From a virus: a DNA stretch of 64,000 bases. The notes beneath the pieces were generated by a model. The model ran no database searches. It was given only the letters and a program-made list of their open reading frames with translations, and was not told the origin of the DNA. Made by a program: the position numbers and the translations under genes. The stretch is from positions 18,397-82,396 of IMG/VR virus record IMGVR_UViG_3300013123_000005, one strand, 5' to 3'. How positions within the stretch are numbered: position 1 is the stretch's first letter; each line of letters opens with the position of its first letter. Of the stretch, positions 22,601 to 33,900 are shown piece by piece.

Positions 22601-24409
22601 CAATTGACAATCACCATTTCGCAAGCATTGTCGTTAGCGGTTGATGAATTTTTGTTGGCAAACAAGTCTGAAAGAGTAAGTTTGTCGAATTATTCAATGT
22701 TAAAGACTGATACTGTTTCGTTTGGTATGCCCACTGAAGCATTTGATGGAGATACTTTATATGCCAGGGTTATACGAGGAACAGACAGTATCGTTAGCGA
22801 AGTAAAATTATCCGAAGAACTTAAGCAACGAGTAATTGAGAAAACTCCAGATAGAATCAAGGGTGAGACTCCACTGTCGTTTCCAGAGAGATATTTTGGA
22901 TTTTTATGTTCAGAAGCCTGGAAAGAAGTGATTTCAAATTCAGTAGATTTGGCAAAGCTTGAACAATATTATGCAGATAAAGTCTATCAAGGAATCTATG
23001 ACGATTTATTTGGATTTGCTTTGGCTCAGGTAAAGCAAAATTTGTCTAGTGTTGCACGCCCAATTGAAGTAAAACCGTTTACAATTCCAGGTGATGATGT
23101 TTTAGCTGCTGATTATACAAAACAGCTTGATGAATATCATGATTACCTTGAACAGCGTGATCATTATAATTTCGATGAAGATAAATTGTCAATCAAGAAT
23201 CTCGTAAAAAACGTATATGCGGAACATGCATTAGATAAGATTGCTCCTAATGCTCCAAGACCGATGGATATTGCTTTTGCTTCCGGAGTCGTATACGCCA
23301 GAATCAGAGCGATGATTATCGAAGTGCTGTTCAAAACGCTGTCTATTCAACGTGCTTTTGATGTTACCGAAGTGTCGATGCTTAAGAAAGGGTTGACAGA
23401 TCGATTGCAAGAAGAGTTTGGCGATTCGACTGCTTGGTATTGTAGAGAAATTTTGCGCGCTCAATATAAAATAGCAGAAACATCTCAACCAATTCCTGAC
23501 TTGATTGAGCAAATGTGGTCGACGACTATTGATGATGCCAAAGATGCGTTGTATCTCAAGAAGGCTAGCAGTTTCAACGCTGCATTTGTACGTAATTTAC
23601 CATTAGTGAGTATTGCCAGATCTGATGGTGGTACTCGTTCTAGATTGTTTGCCGCGAATACTACAGACACAAAAGCTATTGAATTTAGTAGTATATTCAA
23701 GAAACCACAAAACAGCTTAACGAACGGGCAATTGATTCGTGAAAAATACGTTAAGCTTGTCGGCTTGGACGGTACTATTGAATGGATTGATCCGGAAAAA
23801 GTCATAACAATGTTTACGCTAGCAACTCCTACTGATAAGGTTAACAATTTCTATAGTGAAGCTTCATATGGTTTACGATTAGTTTATATACCGCCTGTAT
23901 TACCAAGTGTATATGAAAATTTAAGCGAGCAAATGCCAAATGTTAATATTGTCGATTTTCAGAGCATGTTAAATGCAACGACATTGCCAAAAACCGCTAT
24001 AAATAAGAGGCTTTTTGTGGTTGCTGAGTTTTCAAAATGGTTTCCTGTTAGCGGAAATGCCACAGACGTTATGAGAAACATTTATCCAATTTCTCTGGCA
24101 CAATATGAATCTCCAATTGCAGCAGATTTGACATTGGCTCAAATGGTTGAAATCATTCAAAAACATGAAAGCAATCCGGCACAATTGTCGTTCGAACTAG
24201 CCGATACGCCAGAATGGCAAGAGTTGTTTAAGTTCTGCTTTCCATTGGAACAAATTTTATCCGTAATTACCTTGTACGTGTATGATAAAAATATCGAGCT
24301 TTATGGTAACTTTAAAAGAAACGCAGAAGCATGTATGAATCTATTTAAGGTGTACACCGAACAAGCCGGTAACAAAGAACAGAGCGAATACATAGAGAAA
24401 AATAAATGA
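19661..24409 (+). CDS. Giant baseplate/virion protein, 1582 aa
   Basis: The N-terminal ~130 residues are acidic and Pro-rich. Residues about 130-270 are a long coiled coil (EIKHLEQVRDIDVSNMESAN, MYKEKIAKQNKQIEDLKKKR). The rest is a large mixed domain with helical stretches such as LSDAVDKAIRDALDQQVVDI. No enzymatic motif was found. It lies between the spike-tip gene and the gp25-like wedge gene and is translationally coupled to the latter by a 4-nt overlap. A baseplate component or a protein injected with DNA fits this position. It has no obvious T4 counterpart by sequence. Confidence 0.65.
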   Translation: MSNLDPFENVEKWTDPRDNFALASMNPDGTPHVITPTTAPQGETGVTADWYYREPWTVWEQDGKWNIVVSSDKQIPKENEELVNPPPPEDDRFGIDLEDDSTTTEYVASGSQEPATTGKPAGEAVESAKNPFIVKQEASVEKAKNSWDKSKLELSDLEQEKYKRSDGKVVNLSEEIKHLEQVRDIDVSNMESANARVPVDADIVAMYKEKIAKQNKQIEDLKKKRSDIHEKKIPKAKEKVAKKEAAYNQAIKDSNTKIKQYIEENKSPRVKALESSVRKGFQAILDEAGKYYPPDFFTDYDKFDPSNPVTRSLVYEKDYKTSESPLIKMRVLVVANKAYVDMFPDKTDAQVNEGFEKYYEHEKAARYNVSYERARLNTVVASATRILEDKQYLLDTGFSGRVNGINMNDDAALLREIPQHIESLIQEQTKNKIYADYMSKMTSLEMTGEPAYINFYQNEDHGFVTFSYVVGDRVFFMRNGLSRFANLSPIQSKKIMFLFYYLADILADENMQVLDFVAKYYSGTELRPSDDKENPGDNLDSDSEKFDDLGIRREKFNKNRRISNVIDEEENSYLRRVKDLASAYSDAISKIDIGELIKAAVSCLHQKQLELSWPNPPNLLGTWTFPSFGKFDFLDWLERLSDAVDKAIRDALDQQVVDIMKELMRLLEEGCRDSVDYGKHKANDYLVWQKAKGNSYVSNSVEEETGTPLGEIVLALNHPDEVAQAKADHQKDIYINQPVAEFKSDVNQEARNLLDDVSATLNPTNMYYMLNGKPTESTTIQIVEVADNKWVDSFGHKYLYLPKLLNTTQKSKAFCKALQKYVVQEKLYALEQEIQSEPKEETASYPPKKRYICGDKQFVSKKIELYKNKGLSQQEAEEQANKDLERNKQLLIKYSDMLKNPNRKLVTPVLMDKKNEDGSVIKGVISSTPPELMYSVEKVMEPIFKYVVEELVQDTRKYFNATMAVTNPQEIAELMLGTRTQLTITISQALSLAVDEFLLANKSERVSLSNYSMLKTDTVSFGMPTEAFDGDTLYARVIRGTDSIVSEVKLSEELKQRVIEKTPDRIKGETPLSFPERYFGFLCSEAWKEVISNSVDLAKLEQYYADKVYQGIYDDLFGFALAQVKQNLSSVARPIEVKPFTIPGDDVLAADYTKQLDEYHDYLEQRDHYNFDEDKLSIKNLVKNVYAEHALDKIAPNAPRPMDIAFASGVVYARIRAMIIEVLFKTLSIQRAFDVTEVSMLKKGLTDRLQEEFGDSTAWYCREILRAQYKIAETSQPIPDLIEQMWSTTIDDAKDALYLKKASSFNAAFVRNLPLVSIARSDGGTRSRLFAANTTDTKAIEFSSIFKKPQNSLTNGQLIREKYVKLVGLDGTIEWIDPEKVITMFTLATPTDKVNNFYSEASYGLRLVYIPPVLPSVYENLSEQMPNVNIVDFQSMLNATTLPKTAINKRLFVVAEFSKWFPVSGNATDVMRNIYPISLAQYESPIAADLTLAQMVEIIQKHESNPAQLSFELADTPEWQELFKFCFPLEQILSVITLYVYDKNIELYGNFKRNAEACMNLFKVYTEQAGNKEQSEYIEKNK

Positions 24410-24801
24410 GTTTGACACCTAGCTTTCCATTACGAGGCGATGAAACACAAGCTGGAGGATTCGCACAAGTAGAACAGTATCGAGATCTTGTCAGACAAAA
24501 TTTTCGAAATCTTTTGTTGACTGCCCCTGGTGAACGTGCAATGAATCCTGGGTTTGGAGTTGGTGTCAAGAATTTTCTGTTTGAGCAAAGCACTTTTGTA
24601 ACTAAAGAAGCACTTAAGGCAAAAATTAATATGCAAGTGGCTTTATATTTAAAGTATATCAAGATTGAAAATATTGAATTTGTAGAAGAGAATGATCAAT
24701 TGCTTCGTTTGCAGATTCAGTATTTTATTGAACCACTGGGAGCCAGCGATTTGATTAACGTCAACATTTCCGAAGAGGGAACAAATACGAATGAGTTCTA
24801 A
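24406..24801 (+). CDS. Baseplate wedge protein, gp25-like
   Basis: A 131-aa protein of the GPW_gp25 family. It opens with SLTPSFPLRGDETQAG and has LRQNF-type helices followed by LLTAPGERAMNPGFGVGVKN, the core 'T-x-x-GER-x-x-P-x-FG' motif, then a strand-rich end. In T4, gp25 joins the wedge to the hub and nucleates the sheath. Overlaps the next gene by 11 nt, and the gp25/gp6 gene pair is the usual order. Confidence 0.9.
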   Translation: MSLTPSFPLRGDETQAGGFAQVEQYRDLVRQNFRNLLLTAPGERAMNPGFGVGVKNFLFEQSTFVTKEALKAKINMQVALYLKYIKIENIEFVEENDQLLRLQIQYFIEPLGASDLINVNISEEGTNTNEF

Positions 24802-26590
24802 GAGAGTTGTTCCAATCAAATATATCAATAGAGATTATGCTTCAATTCGAGAAGCTTTGATTGAGCATGCAAAGAGATACTATCCAGATACGTACAAAGA
24901 TTTTTCAGAACCCGGTCTAGGATCGTTGATAATTGATTCTGTTTCTTATGTTGGTGATGTACTTTCGTTTTATTTGGATTATCAGACTAACGAAAGCTTT
25001 CCAGATACAGCATTAGAGTACAATAATATTTTACGCCATGCAAAAAGTTATGGATATAGATTTTTGGGGAATCCATCATCTTACGGAGCAGTTCAAGTGT
25101 TCGTGTTGGTTCCTGCACTAACGAATGCGTTAGGACCGGATTCAAGATATATGCCAGTACTTAAAAAGGGTAGCACGTTTAATTCGACTGCTGGTGCTAG
25201 TTTTATTCTCAACGAAGATGTTGATTTTTCGAGTTCTACGGATTTCGTTGCTGCTCAAGTCAACGCACAAACCGGAAAGCCAACGTCATACGCAGTAAGA
25301 TCTTCTGGACATGTTATTTCCGGAGCCTTGGGAGTCGAATATCAACAAATTGGTGCATATCAGAAATTTTTGAAGCTACAATTAACTGCCAAAAATGTTT
25401 CTGAAATTATTTCTGTAATAGATGCCGAAGGTCATGAATATTTTGAGGTAACTCATCTTTCACAGAATACAGTTTTGCGTTCTATTATTAACCATGACGA
25501 GAATACAAGAAATTATGCAAACAACTTGCTTCGTCCTTATATTGTGCCTCGCAGATTTGTTGTAGATAGAGATAGAACGTATACAACATTGATGTTTGGT
25601 TCTGGCACTGATGCTACATTGTCTGAGTCATCTGTAGCAGAACCATCAAAAGTAGCGTTAAATTTATATGGAAAGCAATACGTTTCTGATACATCGTTTG
25701 ATCCAACTAAGTTATTGGCGACTGACAAGTATGGCATTGTTCCAGCCAATACTGCCTTGCGAATTGTCTATCGTTATAATAACGTCGATAATGTTAATGT
25801 CTCTTCTGGAGCCTTGAGCGTAGTTGGCAAAACGGATTTTCAATTTCGAAATACCGTTGGACTAGATCGTTCTCAAATGCAAGCTGTACAAAGCAGCCTA
25901 GAAGTTAATAATGATGTTCCGATTGTTGGCGATGTTACATTACCGTCAGTTGAGGAAGTCAAAGTAAGAATGGTTGATTCTTTTGCGGCTCAGAGTCGTG
26001 CAGTTACAGAGCAAGATTACAAGGCTTTGGTATATGCAATGCCACAATCCTTTGGAGCTATTAAACGAGTTGGAGTAGCTAAGGGAAAGACAGATTCATC
26101 TACCAGAACATTAAATCTTTACGTTGTTTCGGAAGATGCTACTGGAGTATTGACGCAAACCAACGATGCAATTAAGGAAAATCTTCGTTTTTGGTTAATC
26201 AAGAATAAGATGATTAATGATGTTGTCGATATTCATGACGCTAAGATTATTAATTTGGCGATTGAATTCGAATTTATGGCTGCCTCAGATCGAGACAAAT
26301 ACGAAGTATACAAACGTGCAGTAGCGGCTTTGAAAGATTTTTTCTCAAATACGAGCAATGTTGGTGAAGATTTTTACATTACCGATGTATACTCTGTTTT
26401 GCGCCAAGTAGATGATGTATTAGATGTTACGAAGGTCAAAGTGACACAAAAGACTGGTGCAAATTACTCTAGCGTACAGTTCGATGTTGACTCGAATACG
26501 TCAGCCGATGGCAGAAGTATTCGTTGTCCAGCAAACTGTATTTTTGAAGTTAAATATGTGTGGGACGACGTGAAGGGGAATGTAATTTAA
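24791..26590 (+). CDS. Baseplate wedge protein, gp6/J-like
   Basis: A 599-aa protein. The N-terminal IKYINRDYASIREALIEHAK and FSEPGLGSLIIDSVSYVGDV are typical of T4 gp6/Mu gp47 (baseplate_J) wedge proteins. The later VRMVDSFAAQSRAVTEQDYK ('R-x-R-A-V-T-x-x-D') is the family's best-conserved block. It forms the iris that opens during tail contraction. Position directly after the gp25-like gene supports the call. Confidence 0.9.
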   Translation: MSSKRVVPIKYINRDYASIREALIEHAKRYYPDTYKDFSEPGLGSLIIDSVSYVGDVLSFYLDYQTNESFPDTALEYNNILRHAKSYGYRFLGNPSSYGAVQVFVLVPALTNALGPDSRYMPVLKKGSTFNSTAGASFILNEDVDFSSSTDFVAAQVNAQTGKPTSYAVRSSGHVISGALGVEYQQIGAYQKFLKLQLTAKNVSEIISVIDAEGHEYFEVTHLSQNTVLRSIINHDENTRNYANNLLRPYIVPRRFVVDRDRTYTTLMFGSGTDATLSESSVAEPSKVALNLYGKQYVSDTSFDPTKLLATDKYGIVPANTALRIVYRYNNVDNVNVSSGALSVVGKTDFQFRNTVGLDRSQMQAVQSSLEVNNDVPIVGDVTLPSVEEVKVRMVDSFAAQSRAVTEQDYKALVYAMPQSFGAIKRVGVAKGKTDSSTRTLNLYVVSEDATGVLTQTNDAIKENLRFWLIKNKMINDVVDIHDAKIINLAIEFEFMAASDRDKYEVYKRAVAALKDFFSNTSNVGEDFYITDVYSVLRQVDDVLDVTKVKVTQKTGANYSSVQFDVDSNTSADGRSIRCPANCIFEVKYVWDDVKGNVI

Positions 26591-26591
26591 C

Positions 26592-27971
26592 ATGGCTATC
26601 AAGCGTTATTCTTGTACTAAAGATACTACAATTACCAATGCCTTCAAGGAAAACATGCTTGATAGAGGCGAAGAATCCAATATGGGTGCTAGCGATATCG
26701 CAGAAGTTTTTAGCATTTTTGGACAAGCCACATCTAGCTCAATTGAGAAATCTAGAGTGCTATTTCAATTTGATGTTGATTCGATTATTGCAGATCGAGA
26801 AGCAACAAGCATTCCAACTAGCGGAAGTGTCAATTTCTATATGCGGGTTTTTAATGCTCCGCATGCTCAAACGTTGCCAAGACAATTTACATTGCAGGTC
26901 TTGCCTGTATCAAGTTCATGGACAGAAGGGATCGGGCTTGATATGGAAACGTATTCAGACGAAGGGCAAGCTAGTTGGCTTAGTTCGTCGTTGAATATTT
27001 CGTGGACTTCAGAAGGAGGTGATTATCTAGGAAGTCCACAGTTTGAGCAATTCTTTGACGAAGGAACAGAAGATCTGGAGATTGACATTACCAATTTAGT
27101 TGAAAGTTGGATTGACGAGACAACAGAAAACAAAGGAGTGTTAGTCAAGTTGTCTGGTAGTCAAGAGGATGGTTCTGAGGAACGTTCTTATTATACCAAA
27201 CGATTTTTTGCCAGAGGAACAGAGTTCTTTTTCAAAAAACCGGTACTTGAGGCTCGTTGGCAATCTTCCAAGTCTGATGATCGTGGAGATTTCTACTTTA
27301 GTAGTTCTCTGGCTTCAGAAGAAGATAATACGAACAAGTTGTACCTTTACAATTATGTTCGTGGCATTGGCTTGAAAGATATTCCCGGCATGACAGGTTC
27401 CATTTATGTTGATCTATATGATGAAAACATGGAATGGTTGTCCGCTAGTTTTACCGGTTCTTGGGAATCGATTGGAATCTATGTTGTTGATGTAGCATTA
27501 GAGCCAACAACATCTAGTATCGTTTATGATGTTTGGGGTGATGGAAATGGTATTGAATTTTATACTGGAAGTTTTGTTCCCAAGACATTGACGCCTAGCA
27601 ATCACTTCGGTCCAGAGCAACACTTCACAAAGATTATCAATTTAAAGAACAGATATTCAACCGAAGAAACTAATGCAATGTTTAGATTGTTTATTCGAGA
27701 CAAAAATTGGCAGCCAACGCTTTACACTGTTTCGAATGCCACGCAAGAATCACAAATTGCAAGAGAGGCTTGTTATCGCGTTTTTAGAGTGGTTGATAAT
27801 TACGAAGTGATTGCATATGATAGCGCATATACCAAGTTATCATATGACGCCAATGGTAATTACTTTACATTCGATATTAGTCTTTTGGAGCCAGGATATA
27901 TGTACGCATTCCAATTCAGATATAATGATGTTGAGCAGCCAGAGATCTTCAATTTCAAGGTTGAGGAATAA
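26592..27971 (+). CDS. Virion protein with DNRLRE-like domain
   Basis: A 459-aa beta-rich protein. The start KRYSCTKDTTITNAF, then SNMGASDIAEVFSIFG and KSRVLFQFDVDSI, follow the DNRLRE pattern (D-x-T-I, N-x-G, R-x-L-x-x-F-D). That domain is common in surface proteins and tail/fibre-associated proteins of large phages. The remainder consists of beta-sandwich-like repeats. Located between the wedge genes and the giant LamG protein, it is probably a baseplate or tail-fibre-attachment component. The family's molecular role is unknown. Confidence 0.6.
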   Translation: MAIKRYSCTKDTTITNAFKENMLDRGEESNMGASDIAEVFSIFGQATSSSIEKSRVLFQFDVDSIIADREATSIPTSGSVNFYMRVFNAPHAQTLPRQFTLQVLPVSSSWTEGIGLDMETYSDEGQASWLSSSLNISWTSEGGDYLGSPQFEQFFDEGTEDLEIDITNLVESWIDETTENKGVLVKLSGSQEDGSEERSYYTKRFFARGTEFFFKKPVLEARWQSSKSDDRGDFYFSSSLASEEDNTNKLYLYNYVRGIGLKDIPGMTGSIYVDLYDENMEWLSASFTGSWESIGIYVVDVALEPTTSSIVYDVWGDGNGIEFYTGSFVPKTLTPSNHFGPEQHFTKIINLKNRYSTEETNAMFRLFIRDKNWQPTLYTVSNATQESQIAREACYRVFRVVDNYEVIAYDSAYTKLSYDANGNYFTFDISLLEPGYMYAFQFRYNDVEQPEIFNFKVEE

Positions 27972-30900
27972 TGAGCAATCTTAAAAAATATTTCGAGAAC
28001 AAGACAAGCCGTACATTAACTGTCGAGTCCGTCAATTCGATTGCAATTGATTCGGAATTGAACAAAGATGAGCGAATTATTCCAAGTGTCGATTTTTCCG
28101 ACTATGCCAATTTCGTGCATTATGGTAGTGCGGAACTTTATGGGACTAGAGCCGTAAGCTGGATTTATGACAGCTATCCTTATGATGGTTCTCGAAAAGA
28201 AAAAGAAACTTGGTATCAATCTGGAAGCGCTTACGATAATTACGTTTTTGATAGTGAATATCCAAAGACAACTGGATATGTGAATTTTGATGGTACACAA
28301 TGTGTTACTATTTTTGGTGGTCCAAGTGTCGATAATGTTTATCAATCTGGAACAAGAGAGGCGAATCTTGTTTATGATTTTGATAAAGGCGTCACTATAG
28401 AGTTTTGGATGGATGAGGTTGCCGGGAGGACTGGCAGTGTCGTTGTATTTGATTCTTCAAATTCCGGTACGGCTGTTTATGGTACTCCAGATTATTTTAG
28501 AGTATTGGCGTTGTTGAGTGGTACTGAAACAGATCCGGAATGGTTGATTTACGTTTTATATAACGATTCTTTGGATACTTTTTATTGGCAACTGTCTGAT
28601 GTTTCGCAAGCTTGGCAGCATTATGCTTTTACTTTTAAAAGTGAAGCTGGAATGTTGGTTCCGTATTTTTATCACAATGGACAGCTTGACGAATCTGCAA
28701 GTGGAATTGATTATGGCGTTACGCCAAGTTCGCCAATTCCATCAATTTCGAATGGATTGGCAGCTTCGGTTGGCGCAATGCTTGAAGCAGACGCTTGGGA
28801 ATATTTTGGTTTTGGTACTGGAGGTTTAGGACAACTTGGTTTAGTTGGTTCTCTTGACGAATTCCGTTTTTGGAAGACTGCAAGAACCTTCGAAAAGATC
28901 GCTCAAAATTGGTTCACATCAGTTTATGGCGGAACAAATACTCAAGATGACAATCTAGATCTTGGAGTATATTTCAAGTTTAACGAGGGAATTACTGGAA
29001 CATCTTCGATTGATTCCGTTGTCCTTGATTATGCTGGTCGTGCATCAAATGGAACGTTCGTGAATTACAATACAAGTTGTCGTTCGACTGGCTCTGCAAT
29101 GACAGACGAGATTCCAGATCCAATCATGTACGCTAATCACCCAGACGTGTTGGCTTTGTATGAGTCAAAGCAACAGAGCGGTATTGTATACGATACACAG
29201 AATACTAATTCGTTCTATAAGTTGTTCCCGGGCTATTTGCTTGAAGAAGATGAAGAAGCAGGAAACAACTTCAAATATATTACTCAGATTATTTCAAGCT
29301 ATCTTGATGAACTTCATATGTTTATCAATGAACTTCCGAAGGTTGGCAACGTAAATCATTTATATGATACTGGTGGAAAGCCTCTACCATTTGCAAAGCA
29401 TCTTTTGGAATCGCATGGCTTGACAGTTGGAGAGTTATTTGCTGATGCCGAGTTACTTGAAAGCATTGGCAATCGTAACGATTCGATTATCTTCGAACAA
29501 TCAGTAAAAGATATCAAGAACACAATTTATCATCGTCTTTACGACAATCTAACCAATATTTTCAAATCCAAAGGTACTGAAGAAGCGATTCGTCATGCAT
29601 TGAGATGTTTTGGTGTTGATGATGAACTATATCGTTTGGTTGTTAATGCAGATAATCAGACAGTACGATTTGATGAATCGAAAGATTATCAGACAGTTAC
29701 AAGAAAGAAAGTTATTGACTTCTATAATGTTGATCGTTTTGAAGGCACAGTAATCCAGACAGCCAGCAACGCTGATGAGACAAATTATGTCGCAGGCTAC
29801 GAGCTAAACAAGCGTGGTGGCTTTACGGTAGAAGTTGATGTTATTGCTCCAGAAAAGCAATCGCAAGAGTCTGAATTTTGGATTTCGACAGACTTTTTGA
29901 CTTCATCAATCTGCGGATATCGCGATGCAAGCAACACTGGCAGCTATGAATGGAACAACAATTCTGCTTCGTTTGACGTATTGATTTATCGTGATGACTC
30001 AAACTCATCTTCTGGTCGATTTTGCTTGACAGGAACATTTGGTTCTCTAGAAAGCGATACAATCAACGACTTGTATGATGGTCGCAATTGGCATCTGTAC
30101 GTACGAGCAAATACAGAACTACACAAAGAAACCGATAGTAGATATATCGAGTTTGGTGGATATAAATACGAAATCGATCAGTTGGCTGATTCGTTTGCAC
30201 TGAGTGTCTCCTATCCTGCTGGTGACGTTTCTGGTTTGATTGCGCAACCAAAGCGATATTATGTTGGATCGTTGCATTCAGATTTTCTGAGTGCTAGTTT
30301 AATCTATAGAACCGATGTGCGAGTTGCAGATTTTAAGGTTTGGCAAGCATGTCTAGAAGATAATGAAATTATTAGTCACGCCAAAGACATTAATAGTTTT
30401 GGACGAGATTATGGTTCAGATTACGATTCCCTATTGTATTTGGATGGAATCAAAATCAAGAATAGTGCTATGTTGGCTTTACATTGGGATTTCGAACTTG
30501 TCACTGGTTCAAACAATGTCGGTGAGTTGGAAGTACTTGACATTTCCAGTGGATCGGCAGACTTCTACGCAAATAATACATATGGATTTTTAAGTGAGTC
30601 ACTTTGTTTGAAGCATCCTGGCTTGTGCATGTATATGCCAGCGGATTCAAGCGATGTGGTTGATGTAGAATATATCCAAATCGCCAAGAGTGAAATTCCT
30701 GGTAGTGTTGGTACGTCTGGAATGGTTGGCGTTTTTGATGAAAACTCAGAATCGATTCCAGCCTCGTTTAGACCGGTGCAGCATTCGTTTTCGCTAGAAA
30801 AGAGTATGTGGAGAACAATCTCAGAAGAGATCTTAAAGACCTTCTCTGCAATCGTAGAGTTCAACAATCTGATCGGTATGCCGCTTGACAAATACAAGCC

Positions 30901-33900
30901 ATCGTATGATCGATTGAGAACAGTAAGAGAAAAATACTTCGCAAATGTAACAGATCGCTCAACGATTGAGCGATTTACCTCATTCTATAAGTGGCTTGAT
31001 GGAGCAGTTGTTGCCGTTATTTCGAATCTAGTACCAGCAGGAGCATCTTTCTCCGTCAAGATCGGTGATGTTATCGAAAGTCACGTACTTGAGCGCAACA
31101 AAGTACAATATCAATTGCCCGTTTATCACTCGGCAAAGCAACGTGAAAATCTAGCAACTATTGATATGTCCGATGTTCAAGGAGATCAACAATATTCAAT
31201 CGAAGGCACAATTACGATGCCAACGATGACCGGACTTCCAAGAGCAGACGAAAGAAAGTATGCGTGCGTTCAGACTACTGGAAGAAAAGAGAATAATCTA
31301 TGGCTTCGTGATCATCCAGAAGATTTCGGACAAAACTATATCGAATCACCATATGTCGAAGGGCTAGTTGACTATGCCGTTCCAGTAAGAGATCGTGTCG
31401 AAACGATTTTTGTTAATAAGTTTGCATCCCCTGGTGGAGCAGATACAATGGGCGTTGGAGCCTGTGATCCAGAAAGTGAAGAATATTCAGTTTATAACAG
31501 CTTGAATTATCGAAACCTTTCTGTTAGAATGCCACTTGATACTCTAATGAGCAAACACAGTGCTCAATTTGGATATGACTCTCAGTATGGTGCTCCAAGT
31601 GCATCATATTGTAAGGCAAATCGAAATACCAGATATGTTGCTATTGATGATAATACTCTAGAGCCTCGCTATGATAACGAATTTGTCGGTCACAGTATTC
31701 CGATGAACGACAAGCAATATGCTTGGATTACTGCCTCTGTTGAAACTGCTTCTGTCGGTTATGCGCCAGAAGACGGAATGGACAATATTGACGGAGAATA
31801 TGTACCATTCTTTGAATTCGGTACAGCATCTACTCTGCAAGACGCTTTGCATTATGATCGATTTGGTTATCCAACTTGGAAGCAATTGCGCTCTGGTGAT
31901 CATCTAGAAGCAAGATTACAGAAGAAAAACAACCAAATCGTCATTGAGCCATCAGACAACAATACAGCTAGCTATCACGAACCAGCCGTAAGCTGGAATT
32001 ATCCATTGCGTCAGAGATTGGTTGATAATGAGACAGGCGATCCGGCTCATATAGTTTATCCATTCTCAAATCAGAGACAAAGATTTGCTCAACCAGCATT
32101 GCAAGATCAACTATTGGGAGATTATCGACAAGACAATAGAACGTTGTATGATTCGTATAGTAAAATGTACTTGAATGACAGCAAAGAAGCAGAATTTGTT
32201 AGTCTTCACTACGAAGAACAAATTTTCCCTAGAGCGGTGAATGTCGGCTCAACAACTCAACGAGACAAACCAGATTATCAAGAAGTAGTTGGCACTGGAT
32301 CAAACGGTTACGATCGAGGCGTGTTGGAGCGTAGAAAGATTTGGGCAACCAACAAGAGTGATCGCGGAAGATCGTTCCCTGCCGGTCACAATGCTTTTGA
32401 CAAGGAAGATTTCAGGAATTCTGTTTGGCCATTGGACCTAAACGATGACGAATCCGAAGCTGGTTCTGTTGGTAAGGGAGGTGAATTAAATAACACTTGG
32501 CAGGATGCTGCTGGTTATCGTTATACATCGTTTACCGGTCAAGATAACGATGCAAAAATGGCGACAGCCAGTTGTCTATATGCGCATAACGTCAGAATCA
32601 ATAATGATAGCTACGAAGTTGGTATGCCAAACTGGACTTGCGGTTCTGAAGCTGGCAATGCTCCGTGGTACAATGATTATAATGAGTTTGCAGCAGATCT
32701 TCGACCAATGAGTCAGCGTTATGGATTTATTCCAGAATACCGTGTATCAGAATATATGGATTTCTTTGTCGATGATAATGGTGGAAACTTTAGAGCAACA
32801 CAAAGAACGCTTCCAATCAAACTTGACGGAGTTGAACATTCTGCTAGCTCTGATTCTGTACTGTTCGCAGAACATACGTTCACAGATGATTTTGAATACT
32901 TTAATGAGTTGATGAAGGATCATGAGCAACACAAAGAGAACGCTCGTCTAAGTCTTAAGTGCAGTGGTCTTAAGAAGTTGTTGCCGTACAATGGATTCTA
33001 TCCACAACACAGAACAGTGCAGTTGGCAAATTTGTTTTCAAGCAGCTTTGCTGAACACATCGAAGGACTAAGTGGCGCTGGTACGGGAACAGAATCAATC
33101 GATCAACAAGATCAATGGAAGCTTCAATCTATGTTGCAACCTTGGTTCTCGCCAGGAATCGTATACAATACAATTAAATCTGGTATTGCTGTTGATTGGC
33201 CAACATATTTGGGAGTTGGCGGATTTAACGGATCGGCTGGCGAAGCAGCAGGCGGAAAGGCAGTACATTTAGATGGTGTCAATGATTGGATTATTATTCC
33301 CGATGATGGTGGATTAAATGCGGGTGTATCCGATTGGTTAGGAATTTCCTTTTGGTTTAAAGTTCCACCGGCAACCGTAAGGCATAGCGATACGAAAGTT
33401 TTACTTTCCCGTTTTGATATATCTGATGTCACAAAAAGAATTTTTGAGATTGCTTATGAAGTTAGTAGTAATATTAGTACCGGCGCAGATCCATTATACG
33501 CTGTGTTTTATGATGGATTGGGTCATTCAGACTCTTTGTTTGGATATTTCGATGCCTATGATGGCGCATGGCATCATGTTGCATTAATTTACAAAGCGGC
33601 AGTCGGTGCTAGCTTGTGGCTCGATGGTGTACAAGCTGATACGTTGACTACAAATTTGAATTCAACGTTGCCAAGTGGTAGTGTCGATATGGTAGTTGGT
33701 AATTTCCTGTCTGCCAGCACTGTACAGATATTAAATCCGGAGTTATGTTTTAATGGATATGTCGACGATCTTGCTTATTATACTGGTTCAGTTAGACTTC
33801 AACAAGCCGACGTTACACAGATTTATAATGCTGGTCGTTGTTCTTTGTTTGATTTGACCACTGTTGAACCCGCACCGGTTTATTGGTGGAAGATGGGTGA

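Noticed and set aside
22276-22665. Minus-strand open frame inside the 1582-aa gene
   Set aside because: Mirror frame of a continuous long gene; Ser/Leu-rich composition is that of a shadow.
26560-26994. 144-codon + frame overlapping the DNRLRE-like gene
   Set aside because: Out-of-frame with a protein that has clear domain content and tight coupling to its neighbours.
28016-28345. Minus-strand open frame in the giant LamG gene
   Set aside because: Opposite a well-supported coding sequence with no ribosome site or domain.
30161-30168. TATAAATA, identical to the T4 late promoter
   Set aside because: It lies deep inside the 2656-aa gene, not ahead of any gene, and is explained by its codons.
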